Assembly (NCBI GenBank): GCA_947626265.1
Contig: CANQRM010000003.1
Coordinates: 62,001-126,000, forward strand
Length of the DNA stretch: 64,000 nucleotides
Direction of reading: 5' to 3'
Source: an uncultured Oscillospiraceae bacterium
GTDB taxonomy: Bacteria; Bacillota; Clostridia; Oscillospirales; Oscillospiraceae
Position 1 is the stretch's first letter; each line of letters starts with the position of its first letter. Position numbers and translations under genes: made by a program. Below the pieces are notes generated by a model. The model saw only the letters and a program-made list of their open reading frames with translations, was not told where the DNA came from and made no database searches. Shown here piece by piece: positions 48,197 through 58,400 of this stretch.

Positions 48197-48988
48197 TCAG
48201 AGGGATATGTAATTGCCCAGCAGGTCCCTTGTCAGGAAGAAGTCCGCCAGGCCCGTGGCCCGCAGGGTCTCCTCCGGCAGGAGCAGGCCCGCGAACTTGA
48301 ACACCCACACGATCACCGAGCAGAACAGCGCCCCCACGAAGAGCCCGATGACGATACCGCCGATATCGTTCACGATGCCCACGTAGGGCAGCTTGAAGCT
48401 CAGGTTGGGGATGTTCACGATGACCATGAGGATGGCGAAGATGATGATGAATGCCAGCAGGAACCCGCCGTACCAGGTGATGGACTGGCAGGTGGTGGTC
48501 ACCACCGCCGAGGACAGGGACGCGCCGTTGTCCCGGACATAGGCCATGGTCTTGTCCGTCAGGTTCTGGGCCATGTCGTCGTAAAGGCCCAGCTCCTTAT
48601 AGGTATTGAAGGCGATCTCCTCCCCCTTGGAGGGGTCGGCGTTCAGCATGTCCGTCATGGAGTAGGGGACGTTATAATTGCCGGTGGTCTCGTCGGCGGT
48701 ATAGCCGAAGGCCTCGTAGGTATTGGTCTCCACCTGGGCCTCCATATAGCCGCTGACGAAGGGCTTCAGCACCGGGATGACCTCATAGGAATAGGTGTCG
48801 CTGAGGAGCTGGGCGCCATATAGAGATAGTATTATCACCAGCACCTCGATAATTCCCATGATGATGCCCTTTTTGTAGCCCTGCCAGGCGCACACGGCCA
48901 ATATGACGATGAGCAGCACATTGATCACCGCGTTGACGGACACGTTCAGGGAGGATACGGACTCGACGATGGACTCTACCTTGGACAT
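48197..48988 (-). CDS. CvpA-family membrane protein
   Basis: 'VINVLLIVILAVCAWQGYKKGIIMGIIEVLVIILSLYGAQLLSD' N-terminal pattern and C-terminal TM pair. Confidence 0.75.
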   Translation of the reverse strand: MSKVESIVESVSSLNVSVNAVINVLLIVILAVCAWQGYKKGIIMGIIEVLVIILSLYGAQLLSDTYSYEVIPVLKPFVSGYMEAQVETNTYEAFGYTADETTGNYNVPYSMTDMLNADPSKGEEIAFNTYKELGLYDDMAQNLTDKTMAYVRDNGASLSSAVVTTTCQSITWYGGFLLAFIIIFAILMVIVNIPNLSFKLPYVGIVNDIGGIVIGLFVGALFCSVIVWVFKFAGLLLPEETLRATGLADFFLTRDLLGNYISL

Positions 48989-49028
48989 AAGACGCTACCT
49001 CTCGCAATAGTGTGGTGGGTGGATTCTG

Positions 49029-50552
49029 TCAGAAGGTGTACACCTCCGCGTAGTTGGAGGCGATCAGCAGGGCCTCGCCCCGGGACCGGAGCAGGGCGTA
49101 TTTGAAGCCGGGCAGGCCGGTGAGCCGGCCCTTCTCGGCAAGGGAGCTGTTGTAGAGGATGGCCCCGTCGGAGCACAGGACCATGATCTCCAGGTCCGAC
49201 GCCGTGAGACACACGATGCCGCTTTCCACCTCCGCGGTGCCCAGCTCCTGGCCCGTGGGGTCCAGGGAGACGAGCGTGGCGGTGGTGCCCGCCCGATAGG
49301 GGCTCAGGGCGAAGGCCGCGCAGTTGGGCCCATCGAAGGTATAGCCCACCAGGTACTGGCCGGCGAAGGCGTAGGTGTTCTGCCACTCGCCCTTGGCGTC
49401 GAAGAAGAATACCTGCTCGCCGCTGAGGGCGCAGAGCCGCTGGTCGGAAAACCAGTGCACGTCCAAAAGCACCGTATCCGTCACGGAGAAGGTGCCCTGG
49501 GATTCCTCCCGGCTTAAGTCGAAGAAACGGACCTCGCTGCCGCTCACGGTATAGGACAGCACCGCCATCTTCCGCCCGTCGGGGGAGACGTGGGCGCTCA
49601 GCACCCAGGCGGAGGAGGAATACCACTGATAGACCTCGTCCAGGTCGGGGCCGTAGACGGTGACAAGCGCCCGGCGGCCGGTGTATTCCGTGGTGACGGC
49701 GATGAAGCCGCCCTCGGATACGGTGGCGGAGATGATGTTCCCGGCCACGGCCAGCTCCTCCACGGTGCCGTCGAACCGGGCCACGGCCATCTGGGTGCCG
49801 CCGAGATCATAGAACACCGCGAAGTCGTCGCAGCCTGCGGCGGTGGGATTTTCCATCTGCATGAGCTTGCTGGTGACAGGGGTGCCGGTGCCGTCCAGAA
49901 GCTCCAGCCCGGAGGAATTGGCCACGGCCAGGCCCTGGCCCGCGGCGGCGAAGGCCTCCCCGGAGCCGGCGTCGAAGACGTACTCGTCCTTGGGCGCGGC
50001 GGCGGTGTCCACGGATAAGATCATCCCGTCGGGGGAGAAGCTGTCCCGGTAGACGTACACCACCACCGTGGCGGCCAGGAGCACCAGCGCGGCCACCAGG
50101 GCGATGAGGGCGCCGGTGGCGTCCCGCTGGCTGAAGGCGCCGCCCTCCTCCCGGGAGGGCTCCTCCTTCACCCGCTCCCGGCGGAAGAATACCTTTTTCT
50201 TCTCCTTGGGGGCGGGGACCTCCTCGGCCTGGGCCTTCTCCTGCTCGGCCTTGGTCAGGGTGAAGCGGGGGGCGCTCTCCTGATCGGCCTTTTTTTCCGC
50301 CTCGGTCATCTCCCGGACCGGCTTTTCCTTCACCAGCCGGGGTCCCTTCTTGGGGGCGTTTTCCAGCGCGGCGGCCACCTCCGCCACCAGGGCGGGGTCT
50401 GCCTCGGGGGCCGTGTTCTTATCCCGGCGCTTTTTGGGCTTTTTCTCCTTGGGCGCGTCCGCCTTTTGGGCGGCTTCATGGGAGCCCTTGGAGGCCCCCT
50501 CCCGGGAGCCCTTGGCAGCGGTATCCACTTTTTTCAGATGCTTGCTGGCCAT
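49029..50552 (-). CDS. DUF5711-like protein: charged N-tail, single TM, extracytoplasmic beta-propeller-like domain
   Basis: Lys-rich N-terminus, TM 'ALIALVAALVLLAATVVVYVY', repeated beta-propeller-like segments. Confidence 0.7.
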   Translation of the reverse strand: MASKHLKKVDTAAKGSREGASKGSHEAAQKADAPKEKKPKKRRDKNTAPEADPALVAEVAAALENAPKKGPRLVKEKPVREMTEAEKKADQESAPRFTLTKAEQEKAQAEEVPAPKEKKKVFFRRERVKEEPSREEGGAFSQRDATGALIALVAALVLLAATVVVYVYRDSFSPDGMILSVDTAAAPKDEYVFDAGSGEAFAAAGQGLAVANSSGLELLDGTGTPVTSKLMQMENPTAAGCDDFAVFYDLGGTQMAVARFDGTVEELAVAGNIISATVSEGGFIAVTTEYTGRRALVTVYGPDLDEVYQWYSSSAWVLSAHVSPDGRKMAVLSYTVSGSEVRFFDLSREESQGTFSVTDTVLLDVHWFSDQRLCALSGEQVFFFDAKGEWQNTYAFAGQYLVGYTFDGPNCAAFALSPYRAGTTATLVSLDPTGQELGTAEVESGIVCLTASDLEIMVLCSDGAILYNSSLAEKGRLTGLPGFKYALLRSRGEALLIASNYAEVYTF

Positions 50553-50589
50553 AAGGCGTCCCCTGTATCACGGTTTACTGCAACTATAC

Positions 50590-50619
50590 ATTATAGCACA
50601 TTAAATCATATTTTGTCTA
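50590..50619 (-). promoter_or_regulatory. Putative extended -10 promoter TAGACA-N18-TATAAT for DUF5711-cvpA-clp unit
   Basis: Minus strand 'TAGACA...TGCTATAAT'; located at the truA 3' end. Confidence 0.45.
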
Positions 50620-51377
50620 TCCATCATTTTCCCCACGGCGCCCTCGTACCACAGCCGGTGCATGTAAAGGCCCTGGGGGGGCATGGTGGGGCCGGTGAGC
50701 CGCCGGTCGCCCTTTTCCAGCAGGGCGGGGATGTCCGCCGGGGCAAGCTTTCCGTCGGAGGCGTAGACCAGCGTGCCCACGATGGCCCGGACCATGTTAT
50801 ACAAAAATCCGTCGGCGCACACCGCCACGGTGATGATGTCGCCCTGCCGCTCCGCGCGGCACCACTTCACCGTGCGGACGGTGGTCCTGGTCTCCGTGCC
50901 CACGCTGCGCACGGCGGCGAAGTCGTGGGTGCCCACGAAGGCGGCCGCCGCCGCGTCCATGATATCCGCGTCCAGGGGCGCGGGCCAGAAGCAGGCCCGG
51001 CAGTCCAGGAAGGGGTCCCGGATGCGGCTGTTGTGGATGCGGTAGATATACTCCTTCTGGATGCAGGAGCCGATGGCGTTGAAATCCTCCGGCGCCTCCA
51101 CCGCGTCCTGCACGGCGATGTCCGCCGGCAGGCGGGAATTGAGCGCCAGGGGGACCCGGTCGATGGGGATGGAAGATTCCGTGCGGAAGTTGGCGCAGTA
51201 GGAAAGGGCGTGGACCCCGGCGTCGGTCCGGCCGCAGCCGGTGACGTGCACCGTGTGCTGGACGGTCTTCTCCACCGCCCGCTCCAGGGTCTGCTGGACC
51301 GTGGCCTCCTTCGCCTGGGTCTGCCAGCCGTGGTAGTTGGAGCCGTCGTAAGCAAGGCGCAGGGCGATGTTTCTCAT
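50601..51377 (-). CDS. truA: tRNA pseudouridine(38-40) synthase TruA
   Basis: ATG 51377; 'LRLAYDGSNYHGWQTQ', 'GCGRTDAGVHAL', 'FLYNMVRAIVGTL'. Confidence 0.95.
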   Translation of the reverse strand: MRNIALRLAYDGSNYHGWQTQAKEATVQQTLERAVEKTVQHTVHVTGCGRTDAGVHALSYCANFRTESSIPIDRVPLALNSRLPADIAVQDAVEAPEDFNAIGSCIQKEYIYRIHNSRIRDPFLDCRACFWPAPLDADIMDAAAAAFVGTHDFAAVRSVGTETRTTVRTVKWCRAERQGDIITVAVCADGFLYNMVRAIVGTLVYASDGKLAPADIPALLEKGDRRLTGPTMPPQGLYMHRLWYEGAVGKMMDRQNMI

Positions 51378-52180
51378 ATCCCCAGCCTCCGCAGCAAAAG
51401 GATGCCCGCCACCAGCAGCGCGCCCAGGCCGAAGGCCGCGGCGTCCTGCCAGCCCATGTGCAGCTGCTTCATGCGGGTGCGGCCCTGGCCGCCGTTGTAG
51501 CATCGGCACTCCATGGCCAGCGCCAGCTCGTCCGCCCGCCGGAAGGCGGAGATGAAAAGGGGTATCAGCAGGGGCAGCAGGGCCTTGGCCCGCTCCGGCA
51601 GGGAGCCGGTCTCCAGATCGGCGCCCCGGGCCTTCTGGGCGGACATGATGCGGTCCGTCTCCTCGATGAGCGTGGGGATGAACCGCAGGGCGATGCACAT
51701 CATGAGGCTCAGCTCGTATACCGGCACATGGAGTTTGTTGAGGGGGGACAAAAGCCGCTCCAGCCCGTCGGTGATGGCGAGGGGGGAGGTGGTGTAGGTG
51801 AGCATGAACGTGCCCGATACCAGCAGCATCACCCGCAGCACCATGGACACGGCCCGCTCCAGGCCCGTGTGGGTGATACGGATAAAGCGCCATTGGAACA
51901 AAATGTCGTCCCCGGCGGTGAAGAAGAGGTTCAGCACCGCCGTGAACACGATGATGAAGATAAGGGGCTTCAGGCCCTTCAAAAGGGCCCGGGGCCGGAT
52001 ATGGGCGATGAACGTGACGGCGGCCAGCGCCGCGATGACGAGGGCGTATCCGCCCCAGGTCTTCACCATGAACAGCGCCGCGATGTAGACCACGGTGAGG
52101 ATGAGCTTGGTCCGGGGGTCCAGCCGGTGGACCGGGGTGTCGCCGGGGAAGTACTGGCCCAGGGTGATGTCCTTCAGCAT
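51374..52180 (-). CDS. ecfT: ECF transporter transmembrane component EcfT
   Basis: 'QYFPGDTPVHRLDPRTKLILT', 'RADELALAMECRCYNGG'; next to ECF ATPases. Confidence 0.93.
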   Translation of the reverse strand: MLKDITLGQYFPGDTPVHRLDPRTKLILTVVYIAALFMVKTWGGYALVIAALAAVTFIAHIRPRALLKGLKPLIFIIVFTAVLNLFFTAGDDILFQWRFIRITHTGLERAVSMVLRVMLLVSGTFMLTYTTSPLAITDGLERLLSPLNKLHVPVYELSLMMCIALRFIPTLIEETDRIMSAQKARGADLETGSLPERAKALLPLLIPLFISAFRRADELALAMECRCYNGGQGRTRMKQLHMGWQDAAAFGLGALLVAGILLLRRLGI

Positions 52181-53037
52181 GGCGCGCCCCCCTTTCCCCG
52201 CAGGGACAGGATGGCCTCGGCCAGCTGGTCCACGGTATAGATGGCGGCGGGCAGGTCCACCCCCGCCCGGCGCAAAAGCCCCGCGATATGGGCCGCGGCG
52301 GGCAGGTCCAGGCCCGAGCCCCGCAATTGCTCGCTGGCGGCGAAGACAAGCTCCGGCGGTCCGTCCAGGACGATGCGCCCGGACTCCATCACCACCAGCC
52401 GCTGGCAGCGGTTGGCGATGGACATGTCGTGGGTGACCAGGATGATGGTGCCGCCGGAGGCGTCCTTCCAGGCGAAGAGCTTTTCCAGAAGGTCCTCCCG
52501 CCCGGCGGGGTCCAGCCCCGCGGTGGGCTCGTCCAGCACCAGCACCTCCGGCTCCATGGCCAGCACCCCGGCGATGGCCGCCCGGCGCTTCTGGCCGCCG
52601 GACAGCTCCAGGGGGGAGCGGTCGAACTGGTCTTCGGAAAGACCCACGAACGCCGCGGCCTCCCGGACCCGGCGGTCGATCTCCTGCTGAGAGAGACGCT
52701 GATTCTTCGGCCCGTAGGCGATGTCCGCGTACACGGTCTCCTCGAAGAGCTGATATTCCGGGTACTGGAACACCACCCCCACCCGGAACCGGGCGTGGCG
52801 CATGGCGGCCTTGGTGGCATAGATGTCCTCCCCGTTGAAGAGGACTGTGCCCTCGGTGGGCTTCAAAAGGGCGTTCAGATGGCTTATGAGGGTGCTCTTG
52901 CCGCTGCCCGTGTGGCCGATGAGGCCCAGGGTCTGGCCCGCCTCGATATCCAGGTCCAGGTGGTCGATGGCGGTCTTTTCAAAGGGCGTGCCCCGGCTGT
53001 ATACGTGGGTCAGGCCTCGCAGTTCCAGAAGGCTCAT
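52174..53037 (-). CDS. ecfA2: ECF transporter ATPase
   Basis: Walker A 'GHTGSGKS', 'LSGGQKRRAAIAGVLAMEPEVLVLDEPTAGLDP'. Confidence 0.92.
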   Translation of the reverse strand: MSLLELRGLTHVYSRGTPFEKTAIDHLDLDIEAGQTLGLIGHTGSGKSTLISHLNALLKPTEGTVLFNGEDIYATKAAMRHARFRVGVVFQYPEYQLFEETVYADIAYGPKNQRLSQQEIDRRVREAAAFVGLSEDQFDRSPLELSGGQKRRAAIAGVLAMEPEVLVLDEPTAGLDPAGREDLLEKLFAWKDASGGTIILVTHDMSIANRCQRLVVMESGRIVLDGPPELVFAASEQLRGSGLDLPAAAHIAGLLRRAGVDLPAAIYTVDQLAEAILSLRGKGGAPC

Positions 53038-53867
53038 GACAGCGCCTCCTTGATGGCGGCGGCGCAGGCCTCCGGCGTCAGGGCGGAGAGGGGCAGGGCC
53101 ATCCCCGCGGCGTTTAATTTCTCTATAAGGGCGGTGGTGTCCGGTACGGTGAGGGACAAAGCCCGCAGCTCATCTGCCCGGGCGAACACTTCCGCCGGTG
53201 TCCCGTCCATGACGATATGGCCCTTATCCATGATGAGGACCCGGTCCGCCCGGACCGCCTCGTCCATGTGGTGGGTGATGAGAAGGACGGTGATGCCCTT
53301 TTCCCGGCACAGCCGCTCCACCGTGCCCACCACCTCCCGGCGGCCCCGGGGGTCCAGCATGGCGGTGGGCTCGTCCAGCACCAGCACCTCCGGCCCCATG
53401 GCCAGCACGCCGGCGATGGCCACCCGCTGCTTCTGCCCGCCGGAGAGGAGATGGGGCGCGTGCAGGCGGAAGTCATACATGCCCACCTGCCTCAGGGCCT
53501 CGTCCACCCGGCGGCGTATCTCACGAGGCTCCACCCCCAGGTTCTCCGGGGCGAAGGCCACGTCGTCCTCCACCACGTTGGCCACGATCTGGTTGTCCGG
53601 GTTCTGGAACACCATGCCCACCTTCCGGCGGATGGGCAGGAGACTGCCCTCGTCGATGGTGTCCATGCCGTCCACCAGCACCTTCCCCGCCTGGGGCAGG
53701 AGGATGGCGTTCAGGTGCTTGGCCAAGGTGCTCTTGCCGCTGCCGTTGGAGCCCAGCACTGCCACAAAGGTGCCCGGCGCCACGTCCAGGTCCACCCCGT
53801 CCAGGGCGGGCCCGGGGGCGTCGGGATAGGTATATGTGAGGTTTTTGATGCGGATGATCGGGTCCAT
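53034..53867 (-). CDS. ecfA1: ECF transporter ATPase
   Basis: ATG 53867 'MDPIIRIKNLTYTYPDAPGPALDGVDL'; Walker A 'GSNGSGKS', '[33 protein letters not shown]'. Confidence 0.92.
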   Translation of the reverse strand: MDPIIRIKNLTYTYPDAPGPALDGVDLDVAPGTFVAVLGSNGSGKSTLAKHLNAILLPQAGKVLVDGMDTIDEGSLLPIRRKVGMVFQNPDNQIVANVVEDDVAFAPENLGVEPREIRRRVDEALRQVGMYDFRLHAPHLLSGGQKQRVAIAGVLAMGPEVLVLDEPTAMLDPRGRREVVGTVERLCREKGITVLLITHHMDEAVRADRVLIMDKGHIVMDGTPAEVFARADELRALSLTVPDTTALIEKLNAAGMALPLSALTPEACAAAIKEALS

Positions 53868-53883
53868 AGAGTCCTCGCTTATA

Positions 53884-54744
53884 TTATCTTTCCCACCTGC
53901 AGGATGCTCCGCAGGGCAAAACCAGCCCCGATGCGGCGGCCCGCAGGCCCAGCTCTTGGGCGTCGCTGCGGCCGCCGAACTTTTTTGTGAACAGGCTCTC
54001 GGAAATATAGGTGAGCACCGACGGGGAAAGGCCCGTGGTGTAGGAGTTGATGAGCACAAAAAGGGGGTCGTCTGAAAGCAGCGGCACGATGGAGCTGACA
54101 AAGGGCCACAGGTCGTCCTCCAGCTTCCAGACCTCCCCGCCGGGGCCCCGGCCGTAGGAGGGCGGGTCCATGATGATGGCGTCGTAGCGCCGTCTACGGC
54201 GTATCTCCCGCTGGCAGAACTTGCCGCAGTCGTCCACGATCCAGCGCACGGGCTTATCCGCCACGCCGGAGCAGGCGGCGTTCTCCTTCGCCCAGGCCAC
54301 CATGCCCTTGGCCGCGTCCACGTGGCACACCTCCGCCCCGGCGGCGAGACACGCCGCCGTGGCACCGCCGGTGTAGGCAAAGAGGTTCAGCACCCGGATG
54401 GGGCGCTTCGCATTGCGTATCTTTTCCATGGCCCAGTCCCAGTTGGCGGCCTGCTCGGGGAAGAGGCCCGTGTGCTTGAAGCTCATGGGCTTGACCTGAA
54501 AGGTGAGCTCGCCATAGCGTATCTGCCAGCTGGGGGGCAGGGAATTCTTCTCCCAGGCCCCGCCGCCGGAGCTGGACCGGCGGTATCGGGCGTCGGGCCG
54601 GCGCCAGCGGGGGTCGGACCGTTCCGTGGCCCATATGGCCTGGGGGTCCGGGCGCAGGAGGATATGGCTGCCCCAGCGCTCCAGCTTCTCCCCGCCGGAG
54701 GCGTCTATGAGCTCATAGTCCCGCCACTTGTCCGCGACCCACAT
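53884..54744 (-). CDS. Class I SAM-dependent rRNA-methyltransferase-like protein (RlmI family)
   Basis: ATG 54744 (upstream ORF extension overlaps a promoter); 'VLNLFAYTGGATAACLAAGAEVCHVDAAKGMVAWAKENA', 'DAIIMDPPSYGRG'. Confidence 0.85.
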   Translation of the reverse strand: MWVADKWRDYELIDASGGEKLERWGSHILLRPDPQAIWATERSDPRWRRPDARYRRSSSGGGAWEKNSLPPSWQIRYGELTFQVKPMSFKHTGLFPEQAANWDWAMEKIRNAKRPIRVLNLFAYTGGATAACLAAGAEVCHVDAAKGMVAWAKENAACSGVADKPVRWIVDDCGKFCQREIRRRRRYDAIIMDPPSYGRGPGGEVWKLEDDLWPFVSSIVPLLSDDPLFVLINSYTTGLSPSVLTYISESLFTKKFGGRSDAQELGLRAAASGLVLPCGASCRWER

Positions 54745-54781
54745 GGTATCCAAATTCCCCCAGGTTACAATTTGACTACAT

Positions 54782-54810
54782 ATTATAACACTTGTTTCCG
54801 GGCTGGTCAA
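54782..54810 (-). promoter_or_regulatory. Putative promoter TTGACC-N17-TATAAT for the methyltransferase unit
   Basis: Minus strand TTGACC (54810-54805), 17-bp spacer, TATAAT (54787-54782). Confidence 0.65.
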
Positions 54811-54887
54811 TGCCTCACAGACCGGGCACCGCGGTCATATCCTGCGATAGACGGGCGATAACGCCCGCGTTTGGAGGATAGGGACCA

Positions 54888-55442
54888 TTGCATATATTGG
54901 AAGAGTTTTTATTGGTGCTGGGCCTGAGCATGGACGGCTTCGCCGCCTCCGTGTGCATGGGCATGGCGGCGGGGGGCCGGCGGATCGGCCCCATCGTGGC
55001 CATCATGAGCGGGTTTCATGTGGGCATGCTCCTCTTAGGCTACGCTATAGGCGTGGGCCTGCCCGACACCCTGGCCGCCATGTACCCCTGGGCGGCGGGG
55101 CTGCTCTTGGCGGGCATGGGCACGAAGATGCTCATCGAGGCCCGAAAGCCCGAGGAGGAGCTCCGGGCGGGGCAGTCGGCGGCGTCCATCGCGGCCCTCT
55201 CCCTCGCCACCAGCATAGACGCCATGACCGTGGGGGTCACCTTCGCGGTGATGGCTGTGCCCGCCCTGCGGGCGGGGGCCATGGTGGCGGCGGTGATGGG
55301 TTCGCTCTCCACCCTGGGGGCCACCCTGGGAGGCCGGGTGGGCCGGTCCCGCCGCCGGGCGGCCCGGACGGCGGGCGGGGCCATACTGTGCCTGCTGGGC
55401 CTAAAGCTCCTGCTGGGGGCTTTGGGGGTCATCGGCTTTTGA
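54888..55442 (+). CDS. mntP: Manganese efflux pump MntP family
   Basis: TTG start after GGAGG; 'LVLGLSMDGFAASVCMGMA', 'LATSIDAMTVGVTFAVM', six TM pattern. Confidence 0.9.
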   Translation: MHILEEFLLVLGLSMDGFAASVCMGMAAGGRRIGPIVAIMSGFHVGMLLLGYAIGVGLPDTLAAMYPWAAGLLLAGMGTKMLIEARKPEEELRAGQSAASIAALSLATSIDAMTVGVTFAVMAVPALRAGAMVAAVMGSLSTLGATLGGRVGRSRRRAARTAGGAILCLLGLKLLLGALGVIGF

Positions 55443-55448
55443 ACCACT

Positions 55449-55476
55449 TTGCGTCAAGCTAATAATATGTTATAAT
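55449..55476 (+). promoter_or_regulatory. Putative promoter TTGCGT-N16-TATAAT with -10 ending 6 nt before addB ATG (predicted leaderless)
   Basis: TTGCGT 55449-55454, TATAAT 55471-55476, ATG 55483, no SD. Confidence 0.6.
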
Positions 55477-55482
55477 CGGAAC

Positions 55483-58400
55483 ATGGTACGAACGATCATT
55501 GGCCGGGCGGGCGCCGGGAAGACGGCGCTGGTGTTCCGGGAGATAGCCGAATATGTGCGCCAGGGCGTGGGAAAGACGGTCCTGCTGGTGCCGGAGCAGT
55601 ACAGCCACGAGGCGGAGCGGGAGCTCTGCGCCGCCGCGGGGGATACCCTGAGCCGGTACGGGGAGGTGCTGTCCTTCACGGGCCTGGCGCGGAAGGTGTT
55701 CGCCCAGGCGGGCGGGGAACGGCCCGCCATGGACGGGGCCGGGCGGCTTTTGTGCATGGCCGTGGCGGCCCAGGGGCTGGAGGGCCAGCTTCGTGTCTAC
55801 CACCGGGGACGGCAGGAGCCCCGGACCCTGGACAGCCTCACCCGGGCCATGGAGGAGCTGAAAAACGCCGGGGTGAGCCCCGCGGAGCTGGCCGCCGCGG
55901 CGGAGCATACCCAGGGGGCGCTTTCTGACAAGCTGCGGGACCTGGGCCTTCTCATGGAGGCCTACACCGCCGTGGAGAGCCTCTCCGGGGCGGACAGCGC
56001 TGACCGCCTTTCGTCCCTCGCGGCCCTGCTGGGGGATAGCGACGTCAGTGGCCGGTACTATGCCGACGGCTTTTCCGATTTCACGGCTCTGGAAAAGGAG
56101 GTCCTGCGGCAGATCGTCCGGGCCGGGGCGGACCTGACCGTGTGCCTCACCTGCGACGAGAGCCGGGAGGGGGCCAGCCTATTGCCTCTCGCCACCGCCC
56201 GGTGGCTCAGGACCGTGGCGGGGGAGTACGGCGCGGAGTATGTGGAACAGCGTGTGGAGCCGGCAGGGCCCGTGACGCCCATACGGTATTACTGCGACCA
56301 TCTCTTCGACTTCGGTGCGCCGTCTTACGAGGGCGGGACCGGCGCGGTCCGGTGCGTCCGGGCGGGGGACATATCCCAGGAATGCGAGCTGGCGGCGGCC
56401 CGGATGGCGGAACTGGCCCGGGGCGGGTGCCGCTGGCGGGACATGGCCGTGGCGGCCCGGGGCTTTGGGGACTACCGCACGGCGCTGGAGAGCGCCTGCG
56501 CCCGGTACGGGGTGCCGCTGTTTTTATCCGGCCGGGGGGACACCCTGCAAAAGAGCCTGCCCCTGTCCCTTTCCTGCGCCATGGAGGCGGTGTGCCGGGG
56601 CTATGAGTACGAATCCGTGTTCGGATACCTCAAGACCGGTCTGGGGCCCATATCGTTGGAGGATACCGATATATTGGAAAACTACGCCCTTCTCTGGGGC
56701 GTCCGGGGCCGGCAGTGGGACAGGCCCTGGACCATGCACCCGGAGGGGTACAACCGGGAGATGGACGACCGGGCGAAGGAGACGCTGGACAAGCTCAACG
56801 CCCTGCGCCGGGCGGTCATCACGCCCCTCAAAGCCTTGGAAGAGCGCGCATCCAAGGCGGCCACGGCCCGGGAACAGGCCATGGCCCTGGCGGCGTTTCT
56901 GGAAGATACGAAACTTGCTGAACGCCTCGAGGCCCGGACGGCGGAGCTGGCAGCCCGGGGGCGGCCTGAGGCGGCGGCGGAGCAGGCCCGGCTGTGGGAC
57001 ATCCTGTGCGGGGCCCTGGAGCAGTTTGCCGCCGTGCTGGGGGACATGGCCATGGACGCAGCACAGTTTGATGGTCTCTTCACCCTCATGCTGTCCAAAT
57101 ACGACGTGAACGTCATCCCCGTGTCCCTGGACAGGGTCAGTGCCGGGGAGATCGACGCCATGCGCCGGCGCCACACCCGCCATTTGATCCTTCTGGGCGC
57201 GGCGGACGGGCGCATCCCCGCCCCGGAGGCGGCGGGGGGCGTGTTCACCCCCGACGAGCGGGAAGAGCTGGCGGCCCTGGGCCTGGACGTGGGCAGCGCG
57301 GAGGAGGACCTGGGCCGGGAACTGGGGCGCATCTACAGCTGCCTCACCCTGCCCTCCGAGAGCCTCACCATGAGCTGGCCCGCGGTGGATGCCGCCGGGG
57401 AGGACCAGCGCCCCGGGCTTCTCATAAACAGGGCGCGCGACCTTCTGGGCGTCGTACCCGTGCAGGGGGATATCCTCCGGGCCCGGACCTTTGCGGCGGG
57501 CCCCGCCTTCTCCCTGGCCCTGCGGGGCCGGCGGGGGGAGGCGGAGCCGGTATGTCTCGCGGCCCGGGACTATTTTGCCACACAAGGCCGGAAGGCGGAC
57601 TTGGACAGGCTGGCGCAAGCGGCCCGGGCCGTGCCCGGGCCTCTGGGGCCGGGAGCGGTGCGGGACCTCTACGGCCCCGAGCCCAGGATGAGCCCCACCC
57701 GGGCGGAGAAGTTCGCCGGGTGCCGGTTCTCCTACTTTTTGCAGTACGGCCTGCGGGCCAAGCCCCGGGTGAAGGAGGTCTTCGCCGCCCGGGACTACGG
57801 CACGTTCATGCACTACATATTGGAGAACGTGGCCCGGTCCGTGCTGGACGAGGGCGGCTTTGCCGCGGTGGATGAAAAGCGCCTCACGGCCCTGACGGAC
57901 CAGTGGGTGGAAAAGTATATCGCCGACGAGATGGGGGGCTTTGCCGACCGGACGGCCCGGTTCGCCTACCTCTTCCGGCGGCTGCGGGCCACGGTCCGGC
58001 GGGTGGTGCGGGACATGTGGGAGGAGCTGAAAGACTCTAAGTTCCAGCCCATCGACCTGGAGCTGGACCTGGCCGCCGGGGGCGCCCCCGCCCCGGGGGA
58101 GCCGGTGCTCTCCGGCCGGGCGGACCGGGTGGACGGCTGGGTGCAGGGGGATACCCTGTATCTTCGCATCACGGACTACAAGACCGGCGTGAAGCATTTC
58201 GATCTCTCCGACGTGTGCATGGGCCTCAACCTGCAAATGCTCTTGTACCTCTTCGCCCTGGAACGGCACGGCCAAGAGCGCTTCGGCGCCAAAGAAATAC
58301 GCCCCGCGGGGGTGCTCTACTCCATGGCCAAGTTCGAGATCACCGACGCCGCCGGCGACGTGACGGACGAGGAGCTGGAGAAACTGCGGCGCGCCGCGGG

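Noticed and set aside
54811-54887. Possible yybP-ykoY manganese riboswitch before mntP
   Set aside because: Only a small GGGCGATAACGCCC hairpin seen; conserved riboswitch core not recognised
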